From NCBI GenBank assembly GCA_015064025.1, contig SVSZ01000005.1:1-43783 (forward strand): a stretch of 43,783 nt of DNA, in the 5' to 3' direction. Source of the DNA: Oscillospiraceae bacterium. Lineage in GTDB: Bacteria > Bacillota > Clostridia > Oscillospirales > CAG-272. A program made the translations under genes and the position numbers. Of this stretch, positions 1 to 7,721 are shown piece by piece (the stretch's first letter is position 1; each line of letters opens with the position of its first letter). The notes under the pieces are model-generated. The model was given only the letters and a program-made list of their open reading frames with translations. It did no database searches and was not told the origin of the DNA.

Positions 1-41
1 ACGTGTTCTTTTTTCATGGTTTCAAAATCCTTTCTTTCCAT
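1..41 (-). CDS. 5' end of a gene leaving the left edge (unknown product)
   Basis: Read on the minus strand, an ATG at 17 starts M-K-K-E-H and runs out of the window, with an AAAGGA-type ribosome site 11 nt upstream. A second in-frame ATG at 41 would add MERKDFET but has no Shine-Dalgarno, so the start at 17 is preferred and 41 is the outer limit. A TATAAT box lies upstream at 75-80. Too little is visible to name the product. Confidence 0.4.
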   Translation of the reverse strand, partial: MERKDFETMKKEH

Positions 42-74
42 TGTTTTTTTGATGTGTTTTGCAGCTGCAAGCTC

Positions 75-108
75 ATTATACAAAACAAGCACGACACCCG
101 TTGTCGTG
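75..108 (-). promoter_or_regulatory. Putative promoter -10 with overlapping inverted repeat
   Basis: On the minus strand a TATAAT (75-80) precedes the partial gene at the left edge. No good -35 is found at 16-19 nt; instead the perfect inverted repeat CACGACA-N5-TGTCGTG (90-108) covers the place where -35 would be. This arrangement suggests an operator or an activator-dependent promoter. The regulator is unknown. Confidence 0.35.
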
Positions 109-141
109 TTTAAAAAAGAATTTTGAATTTTTTAAAAAATA

Positions 142-181
142 TTGCGCCGGACAAATGCACGGTCACATTTGTCGGGCGCAA
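142..181 (-). terminator. Rho-independent terminator after the GldG-like gene
   Basis: Near-perfect hairpin of arms TTGCGCC-GACAAATG and CATTTGTC-GGCGCAA around an 8-nt loop. On the minus strand it is followed by an A/T-rich tract with T runs. It lies just past the stop codon of the permease gene at 196. Confidence 0.8.
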
Positions 182-195
182 TGCTTCTATGGACG

Positions 196-2400
196 TTACC
201 TTTTCTTTCGGATATAGGTATACATCATTCCCGTTGCGAGGGGAATGAGAGGGATGAGGACGCTGACGATCAACGTCCAGAGTGCAAGATCTCCCGAGGA
301 AAGAGAGAGGGAGGAAGCGGACATTTGTACGGAGGGGATGGAAAGCTCCGTATTTTTTTGTGGGCACATACGGTCCAATACGGAAAGGATATAGAGAAGA
401 TTTCCTCCCGAGGAGAGGTTGTTTGCCGTGGAGGAGACGCAAAGGGGCGAGGAAAGCCAAAATACGGAGGCATCCTTTTTTTGTGCGAGCGCGCCGATGA
501 CGTAAGCTTCGCCCTCCTTGGCAAGCTCCTCTTCAACGGGATCCATCAATGCCCCCTTCGCAGTTGTGGAAAGAAGAGGGGTCACCTCGGCACCGTCCGT
601 CTCTTCGATGAGGATCGGATGGGTAAGCAGCGAGAGGAAGATGCCGTCAAACGTCTCCGCATAGGAGCTGTCGTGGACAGTCGCGGAAAAATAATAGGGG
701 GTGTCCTCACTGATGATACGGGCTTCGTCCGTTTCGCAGACGATCATTTCCCCTAAGGGTGCGGAAAGACCGTAGCTTGAAAGGAGCGAGAGGAGCACGG
801 GAAGCTTGGTGCTTGTGTAATCGGTCGTCAGAAAGATATCCCCACCGCGTGCAAGGTATGCTTCAAGCACCTGTCTTTCTGCCTCGCCGATATCCTGTGC
901 GGGGGCGGAAAGGATCAATACGTCACAGTCTGCGGGAATGCTTTCGAGCGTGTCTGTATACGACACAAGGAAATTGTTTTTGGAAAGAACGGATACAAGG
1001 GTCGTATCCTCCTTCGACGCGGAAAACGGCTTGCAATCCGCGATATAAACTGTACGGACTTCATCGGAGGAGACGTACAGGATCGCGTTTGAAAGAAGCT
1101 TGTCTCCGTTGAAATAGGCGACGGTGGAATTGGAATAGTACAGATGATAACCGAGCTGTACGGAGGTCTCGTCAAGCTCTGCCATAGAGCCTGTTTGCAT
1201 GTATTGAACGTAAGTGGAGACCAGATAGTCATAGTAGGTCGAGGAGAGCTCACCAAGTTCCGCATTTACGTAGTGGTAAAGCTCGCTGCTATTGATCGTG
1301 CGAGCTCTTTTTTCGCTGACGACGAGGATGCTTTGATCCCTCAGGGCTTCCGTCGTATAAGCTTTTGAGAAATCGGGATCACGATCCGTGTCTATGACTT
1401 CAAGCGTTATCTTGTCACTTTCCTCGGCGTATTCCTTAAGAAAGGACAAAAGCTCCTTGTCCGCTTTTGCCTTGCCGCCCTCACAAAGGAAGTATAAGCT
1501 TATCGGCTCATCCAAGTCGTGAAGCACGTCAAGTGAGGTCCCGGAAATGCGGAAGATATCATTGCCCGTGACGTCGGCATTTGCGATCTTTTCGGGAAGG
1601 AGGAGGGAGAGGACGTTTGAAAGAAGGACCGTCAGAAGAAGCAGCGCGGAAACGGAGACGGCAACGATTCTTCTTTTTGGATGATAAAGGTCTCCTCTTT
1701 TTTTCTTCAATATAAATATCTGCAGAACAAGGAAGAGAACGGTGAGCGTTACAAAATAGATCACACCGGGAAGATTGAATTTTCCATAAGTGAAGGCATA
1801 GTAGATTCCCGTGGGGTTGAGGAGAGAAGCGAGCTTTTCACCAAGACCCGATGAAGGAATCGGAAGATAAAAGAAAAAGGAATTGAGAAAATAAACGAAC
1901 AGAGTGAAGACGAGCGAAGAGATCAGCGCAACTGTGGGGCGCTTGATCACAGAGAACAGAAGACGAATCCCCGAGAGAAGAAACGTGCAGTACAAAAAGC
2001 ACCCGAGCAGCGCGGTTTCGGAGGCGGCAACGGGGCTTTCTCCGAATAGGGAGAAAACAAAAGGAAGAAGCGCGATGAGAAGTGTCGGGATCAAAAGCAG
2101 CGTAAGCGTTGCAAAAAAGTCACCGAGCACGATCGCCGTGGGAGACAGTGGGAGAGACAGAAGAAATCTTTCTCTTCCCTCCCTTCCCTTTTTCTTCGAG
2201 GAAAAAAAGACGAAGAAGGGAAGCAGGATCGCGAAAATAAGCGTCATATATCCCAGAGAATAGGAAAGAGACGCATATCCCATGGACAAATTGAACAGTG
2301 AGCAAAGAATGCCGAAGGAAAGAAGGGTGAGAAAGAGCAGTACGTAGGTGGACAGAGAAAAAAAGCGAAGCTTTAACTCCTTGCGGTAAATGGCTTGCAT
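196..2400 (-). CDS. GldG-type ABC exporter permease fused to an extracytoplasmic domain
   Basis: 734-residue membrane protein. Residues about 1-290 hold six hydrophobic segments of the ABC-2 permease type; a Lys/Arg-rich cytoplasmic stretch (KKKRGDLYHPKRR) and a seventh TM follow. Then comes a large extracytoplasmic region resembling the GldG/IFT52-type domain, and a last TM ends in IRKKR. The layout is a GldF-GldG fusion seen in Firmicutes uncharacterised ABC transport systems; the substrate is unknown. The start at 2400 (MQAIYRKEL) is chosen over the ORF-track start because GGAGGAGCG lies 7 nt upstream and the partner ATPase-like gene stops only 1 bp before it, so the two are translationally coupled. 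The longer ORF start would read backward into the partner gene. The partner ATPase homologue looks catalytically dead, so energy coupling is uncertain. Confidence 0.85.
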   Translation of the reverse strand: MQAIYRKELKLRFFSLSTYVLLFLTLLSFGILCSLFNLSMGYASLSYSLGYMTLIFAILLPFFVFFSSKKKGREGRERFLLSLPLSPTAIVLGDFFATLTLLLIPTLLIALLPFVFSLFGESPVAASETALLGCFLYCTFLLSGIRLLFSVIKRPTVALISSLVFTLFVYFLNSFFFYLPIPSSGLGEKLASLLNPTGIYYAFTYGKFNLPGVIYFVTLTVLFLVLQIFILKKKRGDLYHPKRRIVAVSVSALLLLTVLLSNVLSLLLPEKIANADVTGNDIFRISGTSLDVLHDLDEPISLYFLCEGGKAKADKELLSFLKEYAEESDKITLEVIDTDRDPDFSKAYTTEALRDQSILVVSEKRARTINSSELYHYVNAELGELSSTYYDYLVSTYVQYMQTGSMAELDETSVQLGYHLYYSNSTVAYFNGDKLLSNAILYVSSDEVRTVYIADCKPFSASKEDTTLVSVLSKNNFLVSYTDTLESIPADCDVLILSAPAQDIGEAERQVLEAYLARGGDIFLTTDYTSTKLPVLLSLLSSYGLSAPLGEMIVCETDEARIISEDTPYYFSATVHDSSYAETFDGIFLSLLTHPILIEETDGAEVTPLLSTTAKGALMDPVEEELAKEGEAYVIGALAQKKDASVFWLSSPLCVSSTANNLSSGGNLLYILSVLDRMCPQKNTELSIPSVQMSASSLSLSSGDLALWTLIVSVLIPLIPLATGMMYTYIRKKR

Positions 2401-2401
2401 G

Positions 2402-3079
2402 TCAGCGCTCCTCCTTTCTGTTCGTCGGATCGGATCCCTTTTCTTCCATGAGAGAGAATGCTTGCCCGTCAAAGGCGTATACGGTGTCACAAAGGGACCG
2501 AAGGCTTTGCGCATCCGTGTCTCCGAGAATGACGGTCCGCTCCTCAAAGGCTTCCTCTAAAAGGGCGGTCAGTCGGTCTGCCTCGGAGAGGGTAAGCCCC
2601 TTATAGGGCATGTTCAGAATGAGGATCTCCCCACGCCCGATGATGGCTTGAGAAAGAGACAGACACCTTTGTTCATAAACCGAAAGCTGCTTGATCAGCG
2701 TATTTCTTTTGCTTGAAAGGTATGTAAAATCCAGAACGTCCGAAATTCTGCGAACGGTCTTTCGGTATTCCAAGCCTTTGATATCGGCAACAAAAAGAAG
2801 GTATTCCAGCGGTGTCATACAGGAAGGAAGAAAGCTTTGCGACGGCATAAAGCCGATAAATTCCTTTGCCCTCTTGGCTTCCTTGGTCATATCGAAGCCG
2901 TTGATCAGAACGGTGCCGTCTACAGGCGTGAGAGCGCCTGCGAAAAGGTCCGTGAGAAGTGTGAGCTGCTCCTCCGACGCACAAATACCGTATACGCTTC
3001 CGTTGTTTAATTTCAGTTGGATATTTTCTGCCGTTGCCTTCCCTTTTTGCATGGCGGTCACATTTCTCAGCTCGATCAA
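2402..3079 (-). CDS. ABC ATPase homologue with degenerate catalytic motifs (pseudo-ATPase)
   Basis: About 225 residues that align along their whole length with GldA/CcmA-type ABC ATP-binding proteins, but every catalytic motif is altered. The Walker A position reads GICASEEQLTLLTDL, with no GxxGxGKS/T. The signature reads LSVYEQR instead of LSGGQ. Walker B reads LILNMPYKGLT, so the Asp and catalytic Glu are gone. The switch His is missing in VILGDTD. The Q-loop Gln (FMPSQ) and the fold-defining hydrophobic pattern remain. The frame is intact and the gene has its own promoter and SD, so it is not an obvious pseudogene. Start: TTG at 3079 has GGAGGA 8 nt upstream; the ORF-track TTG at 3100 has no SD and sits on the predicted transcription start. 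Probably a non-hydrolysing partner of the GldG-like permease. Confidence 0.8.
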   Translation of the reverse strand: MIELRNVTAMQKGKATAENIQLKLNNGSVYGICASEEQLTLLTDLFAGALTPVDGTVLINGFDMTKEAKRAKEFIGFMPSQSFLPSCMTPLEYLLFVADIKGLEYRKTVRRISDVLDFTYLSSKRNTLIKQLSVYEQRCLSLSQAIIGRGEILILNMPYKGLTLSEADRLTALLEEAFEERTVILGDTDAQSLRSLCDTVYAFDGQAFSLMEEKGSDPTNRKEER

Positions 3080-3108
3080 CGCTTTATCCTCCGCATTCAA
3101 AAATTCCG

Positions 3109-3137
3109 AGTATAATATTACAATACGATTGTGTCAT
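3109..3137 (-). promoter_or_regulatory. Sigma-A promoter of the ABC exporter pair
   Basis: On the minus strand ATGACA (3132-3137), a 17-nt spacer and TATACT (3109-3114). The start of transcription would fall near 3102, just before the SD used for the TTG at 3079. Confidence 0.65.
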
Positions 3138-3173
3138 GCGTTTGACTGCATTTTGACTTTTTTATGACGTGAA

Positions 3174-3218
3174 GAAAAACGCGGCACGGAGGTCCTTATA
3201 CACAGGCTTCCGTGTCGC
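3174..3218 (-). terminator. Terminator of the glycogen operon
   Basis: On the minus strand, a hairpin with arms GCGACACGGAAG and CCTCCGTGCCGC is followed by GTTTTTCTTC. It lies directly after the GH13 gene stop at 3225 and separates the operon from the ABC pair. Confidence 0.8.
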
Positions 3219-3224
3219 GAATCT

Positions 3225-5138
3225 TTATTTCCCTTTGGAAGAGAGGATGCAAAAGGCTCCGTGCGGAAGCGTCAGAGTTTCCGACCGCTTCCTGCCGCTC
3301 ATGGCATCAAAAAAGATACCCGATGGAGTAAACGTGCGCTCCTCTCCCATATTGGCAAGCAGGATCAGCCGATCCGTTCCTTTTTTTCTTTCGTAGGCGA
3401 TGAAGCCCTCTTCGCACGAAAGGAAGCGGAAGGTGCCGTCCTTGAGCGCTGGATGTGCGCGTCTCATTTTTCCGAGCGCACGGTAGTGCGCCAAAAGCTC
3501 TTCGTTCTCCTCCCCCCACGGGAACGGCATGCGGCAGAAGGGATCGTGATACCCCTCAAGCCCCGCCTCGTCTCCGTAGTAGACCGAGGGAACACCGAAC
3601 ACGGTAAACTGGATCGCAGAGGCGAGCTTCAGCCTTTGAATCGCGTTGTCTCTGTCATTTTTTGAAAGACGGAGACGTGCCAGCTCGGCGTTGAGCTTTC
3701 CTTTTCCGACCGTGCTGTCCCCAAGCCTTGTAAGGATCCGCTCCGTGTCGTGGGTTCCCAGAAGATTCATGAGAGAATTGCTGACGGAGACGGGATAGGA
3801 GGAATAGAGCTCTGTAAGGATATCGTAAAAGGCTTTTGCGTCTCCGCGCTCCAAAAAGGCAAGGACTGCGTTGCGGAAGGGATAGTTCATCACGCTGTCA
3901 AGCTGACGCCCCGAAAAATACCTTCTTCGCTTTCCGTAAGCGATCTTGTCTGCGGCATTTTCCCATACCTCTCCTATGATCAATCCCTCTCCGTCGGTCG
4001 TTTTCTTGACCGTTTCGCGCAATTCATCGAGAAAATCGTCGGACAGCTCGTCCGCCACGTCAAGCCTCCAGCCGTCCGCTCCGCGCTTCAGCCATGCTTC
4101 CACAATACCGTTCGCACCCGTAAAATAACGCCTGCATGCAAGCGTTCTGTGATCAAGACGCGGCATGATCTCAATGTTCCACCAGCATTCATAGTCATTG
4201 GGGAAGCTGCGGAAGGTATACCACGAATAATAAGGAGAATTTTTGGATTGGTAAGCACCCTTCTCGGGGTAATTGCCTCTTCTGTTGAAGTATCTGCTGT
4301 CATCTCCCGTATGATTGAAGACGCCGTCAAGAATGACGCGCATTCCGCGTGCGTGTGCCTCCTTAATGAGGTGATCAAACGCCTCCTCGCCGCCCAAAAT
4401 ACTGTCGATCCGCTCGTAATCCGCCGTGTCGTAACGGTGATTTGAGTAGGCATCGAACAGTGGTGAGAGGTAAAGCACGGTAACGCCGAGGGAGGAGAGA
4501 TAATCAAGCTTCTGCGCAACTCCCCAAAGATTTCCGCCGAAGAATACGTTGTTGGAGAGCGGCGCTCCGGGAGCGCGTGCATACTGTGGGATCCCGGTCT
4601 TCCAATCGGGATCGATCACGGCATCCTTGTGAAGCGCGGTGCTTCCCTCTCCCTTGAAAAAGCGGTCGAGAAAAACGTGGTACATGATCCCACCCGAGAA
4701 CCAGTCGGGAGCAGCAAAATCCTTTTCGTAGATCAAAAGACGGAATTTTCGCTTTTGGCAGGGCGAGAGCTCGCAGTCTACGTTGTTGACGGTGTCGGAA
4801 AAGAGCGTATCCCATCCGCGGACAAGGAGGTACTCATAGTAGAAAAGCCCGTAGTCTGCCTTTTCGCACATCTTTTCGGTATCCAAACGCAACGTGTATA
4901 CGTCACGCACATGATCCGTTGTAAGAAAGGATAAAGGGAGATCGTGAGGCTCAGCCCCGTCCCTGTGGATGCGGAGCACCACGGCAGATGCACCGAGCGC
5001 GCGCGGAACGGAAAGACGAAGCGTGATCACCGTACCGCACGGAAATGCGCCGAGGAGAGAGACGTCCTTGCCGTCAGCGAGCTTTTCGATTTTTATGTTC
5101 TGTCCGCTCTCAAGAGCGTCGTGTAGTTTGAGCAGCAT
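3225..5138 (-). CDS. GH13 alpha-glucan hydrolase (alpha-amylase/neopullulanase type)
   Basis: 637 residues, no signal peptide, so cytoplasmic. Residues 1-140 form a beta-rich N-terminal domain typical of cyclomaltodextrinase/neopullulanase-like enzymes, and the GH13 barrel starts near residue 145. Visible motifs: region I DGVFNHTG, region II GWRLDVADE with nucleophile Asp360, region III LIIGEVWE with acid/base Glu390, region IV LLGTHDTE with Asp464. It probably hydrolyses alpha-1,4 (perhaps alpha-1,6) links in maltodextrins released from glycogen. It is the last gene of the glg operon, 85 nt after glgP with a strong hairpin between, so expression may be lower than upstream genes. AAAGGA lies upstream of the ATG. 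Exact subfamily and specificity cannot be fixed by eye. Confidence 0.88.
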   Translation of the reverse strand: MLLKLHDALESGQNIKIEKLADGKDVSLLGAFPCGTVITLRLSVPRALGASAVVLRIHRDGAEPHDLPLSFLTTDHVRDVYTLRLDTEKMCEKADYGLFYYEYLLVRGWDTLFSDTVNNVDCELSPCQKRKFRLLIYEKDFAAPDWFSGGIMYHVFLDRFFKGEGSTALHKDAVIDPDWKTGIPQYARAPGAPLSNNVFFGGNLWGVAQKLDYLSSLGVTVLYLSPLFDAYSNHRYDTADYERIDSILGGEEAFDHLIKEAHARGMRVILDGVFNHTGDDSRYFNRRGNYPEKGAYQSKNSPYYSWYTFRSFPNDYECWWNIEIMPRLDHRTLACRRYFTGANGIVEAWLKRGADGWRLDVADELSDDFLDELRETVKKTTDGEGLIIGEVWENAADKIAYGKRRRYFSGRQLDSVMNYPFRNAVLAFLERGDAKAFYDILTELYSSYPVSVSNSLMNLLGTHDTERILTRLGDSTVGKGKLNAELARLRLSKNDRDNAIQRLKLASAIQFTVFGVPSVYYGDEAGLEGYHDPFCRMPFPWGEENEELLAHYRALGKMRRAHPALKDGTFRFLSCEEGFIAYERKKGTDRLILLANMGEERTFTPSGIFFDAMSGRKRSETLTLPHGAFCILSSKGK

Positions 5139-5167
5139 GAAATGATTCCTTTGTACGTATGTTGAGC

Positions 5168-5213
5168 GGGGCTGTCTTATCGGCGCAGCTTCTGCATCGA
5201 ATAAGACAGCCCC
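5168..5213. terminator. Hairpin between glgP and the GH13 gene
   Basis: Perfect 13-bp arms GGGGCTGTCTTAT and ATAAGACAGCCCC around a 20-nt centre that contains its own GCAG/CTGC stem. On the minus (operon) strand no T run follows, so it may be a leaky terminator, attenuator or mRNA 3'-end stabiliser for glgP rather than a full stop. Confidence 0.6.
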
Positions 5214-5223
5214 ATGCTTGGTT

Positions 5224-7653
5224 TTATTTTACTTTCTTCAGCTTCCAGATGCGCTGTGCGTATTCCTCAATGCTGCGGTCGGCGGCAAATTTGCCTGCTG
5301 CAGCAACGTTGAGAAGGGACATACGGTTCCAGCGGTCCTTGTCTCTGTATGCACGGATCATAGCCTTGTGCGTCAGATGATAGGACTCGAAGTCTGCAAG
5401 GCACATATAGGGATCCGCAATTCCGTGGCCGTTGTTGAGAAGGTAGGAGGCGATGTCCGCAAAGGATTCACCCGCAAAGCCCACGGAGAGCTGATTGACG
5501 ATTTTGGTAAGCCGTTCGTTGGAAATATAGTAGTTCGCCGCACTGTAGCCGTTGAGCCAGAGCTGCTCTACCTCGTCTGCCTTAAGACCGAAGATGAACA
5601 TATTGTCCGCTCCCGCAGCCTCCTGCATTTCCACGTTTGCGCCGTCCAGTGTGCCGATGGTAAGCGCACCGTTGATCATCAGCTTCATGCAGCCTGTACC
5701 GCTCGCTTCCTTTCCCGCAAGGGAGATCTGCTCACTGATCTCCGCAGAGGGGATCAGTGCCTCCGCCATGCTGACGCTGTAGTTTTCAAGGAAGACCACG
5801 TTCAGCTTTTCGCGGATGCGGGGATTTTGCTCAATGTCCTTGCTGATCATACAAAGCAGCTTGATGATCCGCTTTGCCATATCGTAGCCGGGGGCTGCCT
5901 TCGCTCCGAAAATGAAGGTCTGGGGTTGCATATCGAGATCGGGATTTTCCTTCAGATCAAGGTAGAGACCGATGATGTTGAGCGCGTTGAGAAGCTGGCG
6001 CTTGTACTCATGCAGACGCTTGATCTGCACGTCGTAGACCGAGTGTGTGTCGATGCGCTTCCCTGTCTTTGCCGCAACAAGGTTGGAGAAGCGGATCTTG
6101 TTTTCGTGCTTGATGGCACGCAGGCGTTCCTTGACTGCCGCATCGTCGGCAAAGGAGGCAAAATTGGCAAGCTCCTCGGGACGGTGACGGTAGTCTGTGC
6201 CGATGCACTCATCCAAAAGGGCGGCGAGCTTGGGGTTGGAATAGCACAGCCAACGGCGGTGTGCGATACCGTTTGTCACGTTGTCGAACTTCTCGGGATA
6301 CATCCGATAGAAATCCTTGAAGGTGGAGTCCTTGAGAATGCTTGAGTGAAGCTCGGACACGCCGTTGACGGAGTGTGAGGCGACCACGGAAAGGTTTGCC
6401 ATGCGCACCTGGCCGTAGCCGAGGATGCTCATGTGAGAGATCCGTCCCCAGTTTCCGGGGAATGCAGTCCAGGACTCACGGCAGAAGCGCTCGTTGATCT
6501 CCTTGACGATCATATAAATACGCGGAAGCTTGAGACGGAAAAGATCCTCGTTCCAGGTCTCAAGTGCCTCGGGCATGACCGTGTGATTCGTGTAGGAAAC
6601 GGTGCGCGTTACGATGCTCCACGCCTTTTCCCAGGAGAAGAAATAATCGTCGATCAGAATACGCATCAGCTCAGGCACACAAAGCGCGGGGTGCGTATCG
6701 TTGATGTGGATGGCAACCTTATCTGCAAGGTTGTCAAGCGTTCCGTAAACCGCCATGTGATCGCGGATGATGCTCTGGATCGAGGCGGAAACAAGGAAAT
6801 ACTGCTGAGAGAGGCGCAAAAGCTTTCCCTCGGTGTGGTTGTCGGAGGGATAAAGGACCTTGGAAATGATCTCGGCATTGGTGCTTTCCTCAAGCGCACG
6901 GGTATACTGCCCCTGCGTAAAGAGACGCATGTCAAACTTCTGGATGTTGCGTGCACGCCACAGACGAAGCTGGCTGACAGCAGAGCTGTCGGCTCCCGAG
7001 ATCATCATATCGTAAGGAACTGCCTCGATCTCCTCGGAGTCCTCGTAAATGATCTCACAGTGACCGTCGCTCTTCCATTCCTCGCGGATCCTACCGCCGA
7101 AGCGCACCTTATAGGTGCGGTCGGTTCTCGGAACCAGCCATACCTCGCCGCCGGGCAACCAGATGTCGGGCGTTTCTACCTGAATACCGTCTACGATCAT
7201 CTGCTTGAACAATCCGTACTCGTAGCAGATAGAAAAGCCGGTTGCGGGATAATCAAGAGAGGAAAGAGAGTCCATGAAGCATGCGGCAAGTCTGCCAAGC
7301 CCTCCGTTGCCGAGTCCCGCATCGGGCTCGCATTCGTAAAGCTCCTCAAGGGAAAAACCGAGCTTGCCGAGAGCTTTTTCGTATGCGTCTGCAAGTCCGA
7401 GATTGCAAAGGTTGGTTTTGAGAGATCTGCCAAGCAAAAATTCCATGCACATGTAGTACACACGCTTGGCTCCTGCCGCGTTGACCTTTTTCTTGTAAGC
7501 GGTGCGCTTGTCACTGAGAATGTTTTTGACTGTGATTGCCGCCGCCTTATACATCTGATCGCGTGACGCCTCTCCTGCCGTGCACCCGAAATAACGCTGT
7601 AAAACGTTTTCGAGCAATTCCTTGACCTCTGCGCTGTTGGGATTGTAATTCAT
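5224..7653 (-). CDS. glgP: Glycogen/maltodextrin phosphorylase
   Basis: 809 residues, normal length for GT35 phosphorylases. It releases glucose-1-phosphate from the non-reducing ends of glycogen with pyridoxal phosphate as cofactor. Family blocks are clear: the N-terminal YYMCMEFLLGRSL, the glycine-rich GLGNGGLGRLAACFMDSL, and the PLP region EASGTGCMKLMING with the Schiff-base Lys near residue 657. The residue before MK is Cys where Asn is usual (GTGNMK). The start is supported by ACGGAGG 10 nt upstream. It lies 68 nt after glgA in the same operon. Glycogen versus maltodextrin preference cannot be read from sequence, but the operon favours glycogen. Confidence 0.95.
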   Translation of the reverse strand: MNYNPNSAEVKELLENVLQRYFGCTAGEASRDQMYKAAAITVKNILSDKRTAYKKKVNAAGAKRVYYMCMEFLLGRSLKTNLCNLGLADAYEKALGKLGFSLEELYECEPDAGLGNGGLGRLAACFMDSLSSLDYPATGFSICYEYGLFKQMIVDGIQVETPDIWLPGGEVWLVPRTDRTYKVRFGGRIREEWKSDGHCEIIYEDSEEIEAVPYDMMISGADSSAVSQLRLWRARNIQKFDMRLFTQGQYTRALEESTNAEIISKVLYPSDNHTEGKLLRLSQQYFLVSASIQSIIRDHMAVYGTLDNLADKVAIHINDTHPALCVPELMRILIDDYFFSWEKAWSIVTRTVSYTNHTVMPEALETWNEDLFRLKLPRIYMIVKEINERFCRESWTAFPGNWGRISHMSILGYGQVRMANLSVVASHSVNGVSELHSSILKDSTFKDFYRMYPEKFDNVTNGIAHRRWLCYSNPKLAALLDECIGTDYRHRPEELANFASFADDAAVKERLRAIKHENKIRFSNLVAAKTGKRIDTHSVYDVQIKRLHEYKRQLLNALNIIGLYLDLKENPDLDMQPQTFIFGAKAAPGYDMAKRIIKLLCMISKDIEQNPRIREKLNVVFLENYSVSMAEALIPSAEISEQISLAGKEASGTGCMKLMINGALTIGTLDGANVEMQEAAGADNMFIFGLKADEVEQLWLNGYSAANYYISNERLTKIVNQLSVGFAGESFADIASYLLNNGHGIADPYMCLADFESYHLTHKAMIRAYRDKDRWNRMSLLNVAAAGKFAADRSIEEYAQRIWKLKKVK

Positions 7654-7721
7654 ATATTTTGAGCCTCCGTAGGATAGATCCCGCCGTGCGGGACCGAGAA
7701 TTTAAGTTTTGAGTCGGGATA

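Noticed and set aside
2401-2547. N-terminal extension of the GldG-like ORF
   Set aside because: Translates the partner gene in another frame; the SD and near-adjacent coupling favour the ATG at 2400.
5218-6345. 375-residue plus-strand ORF inside glgP
   Set aside because: Antisense to conserved glycogen phosphorylase; shadow.
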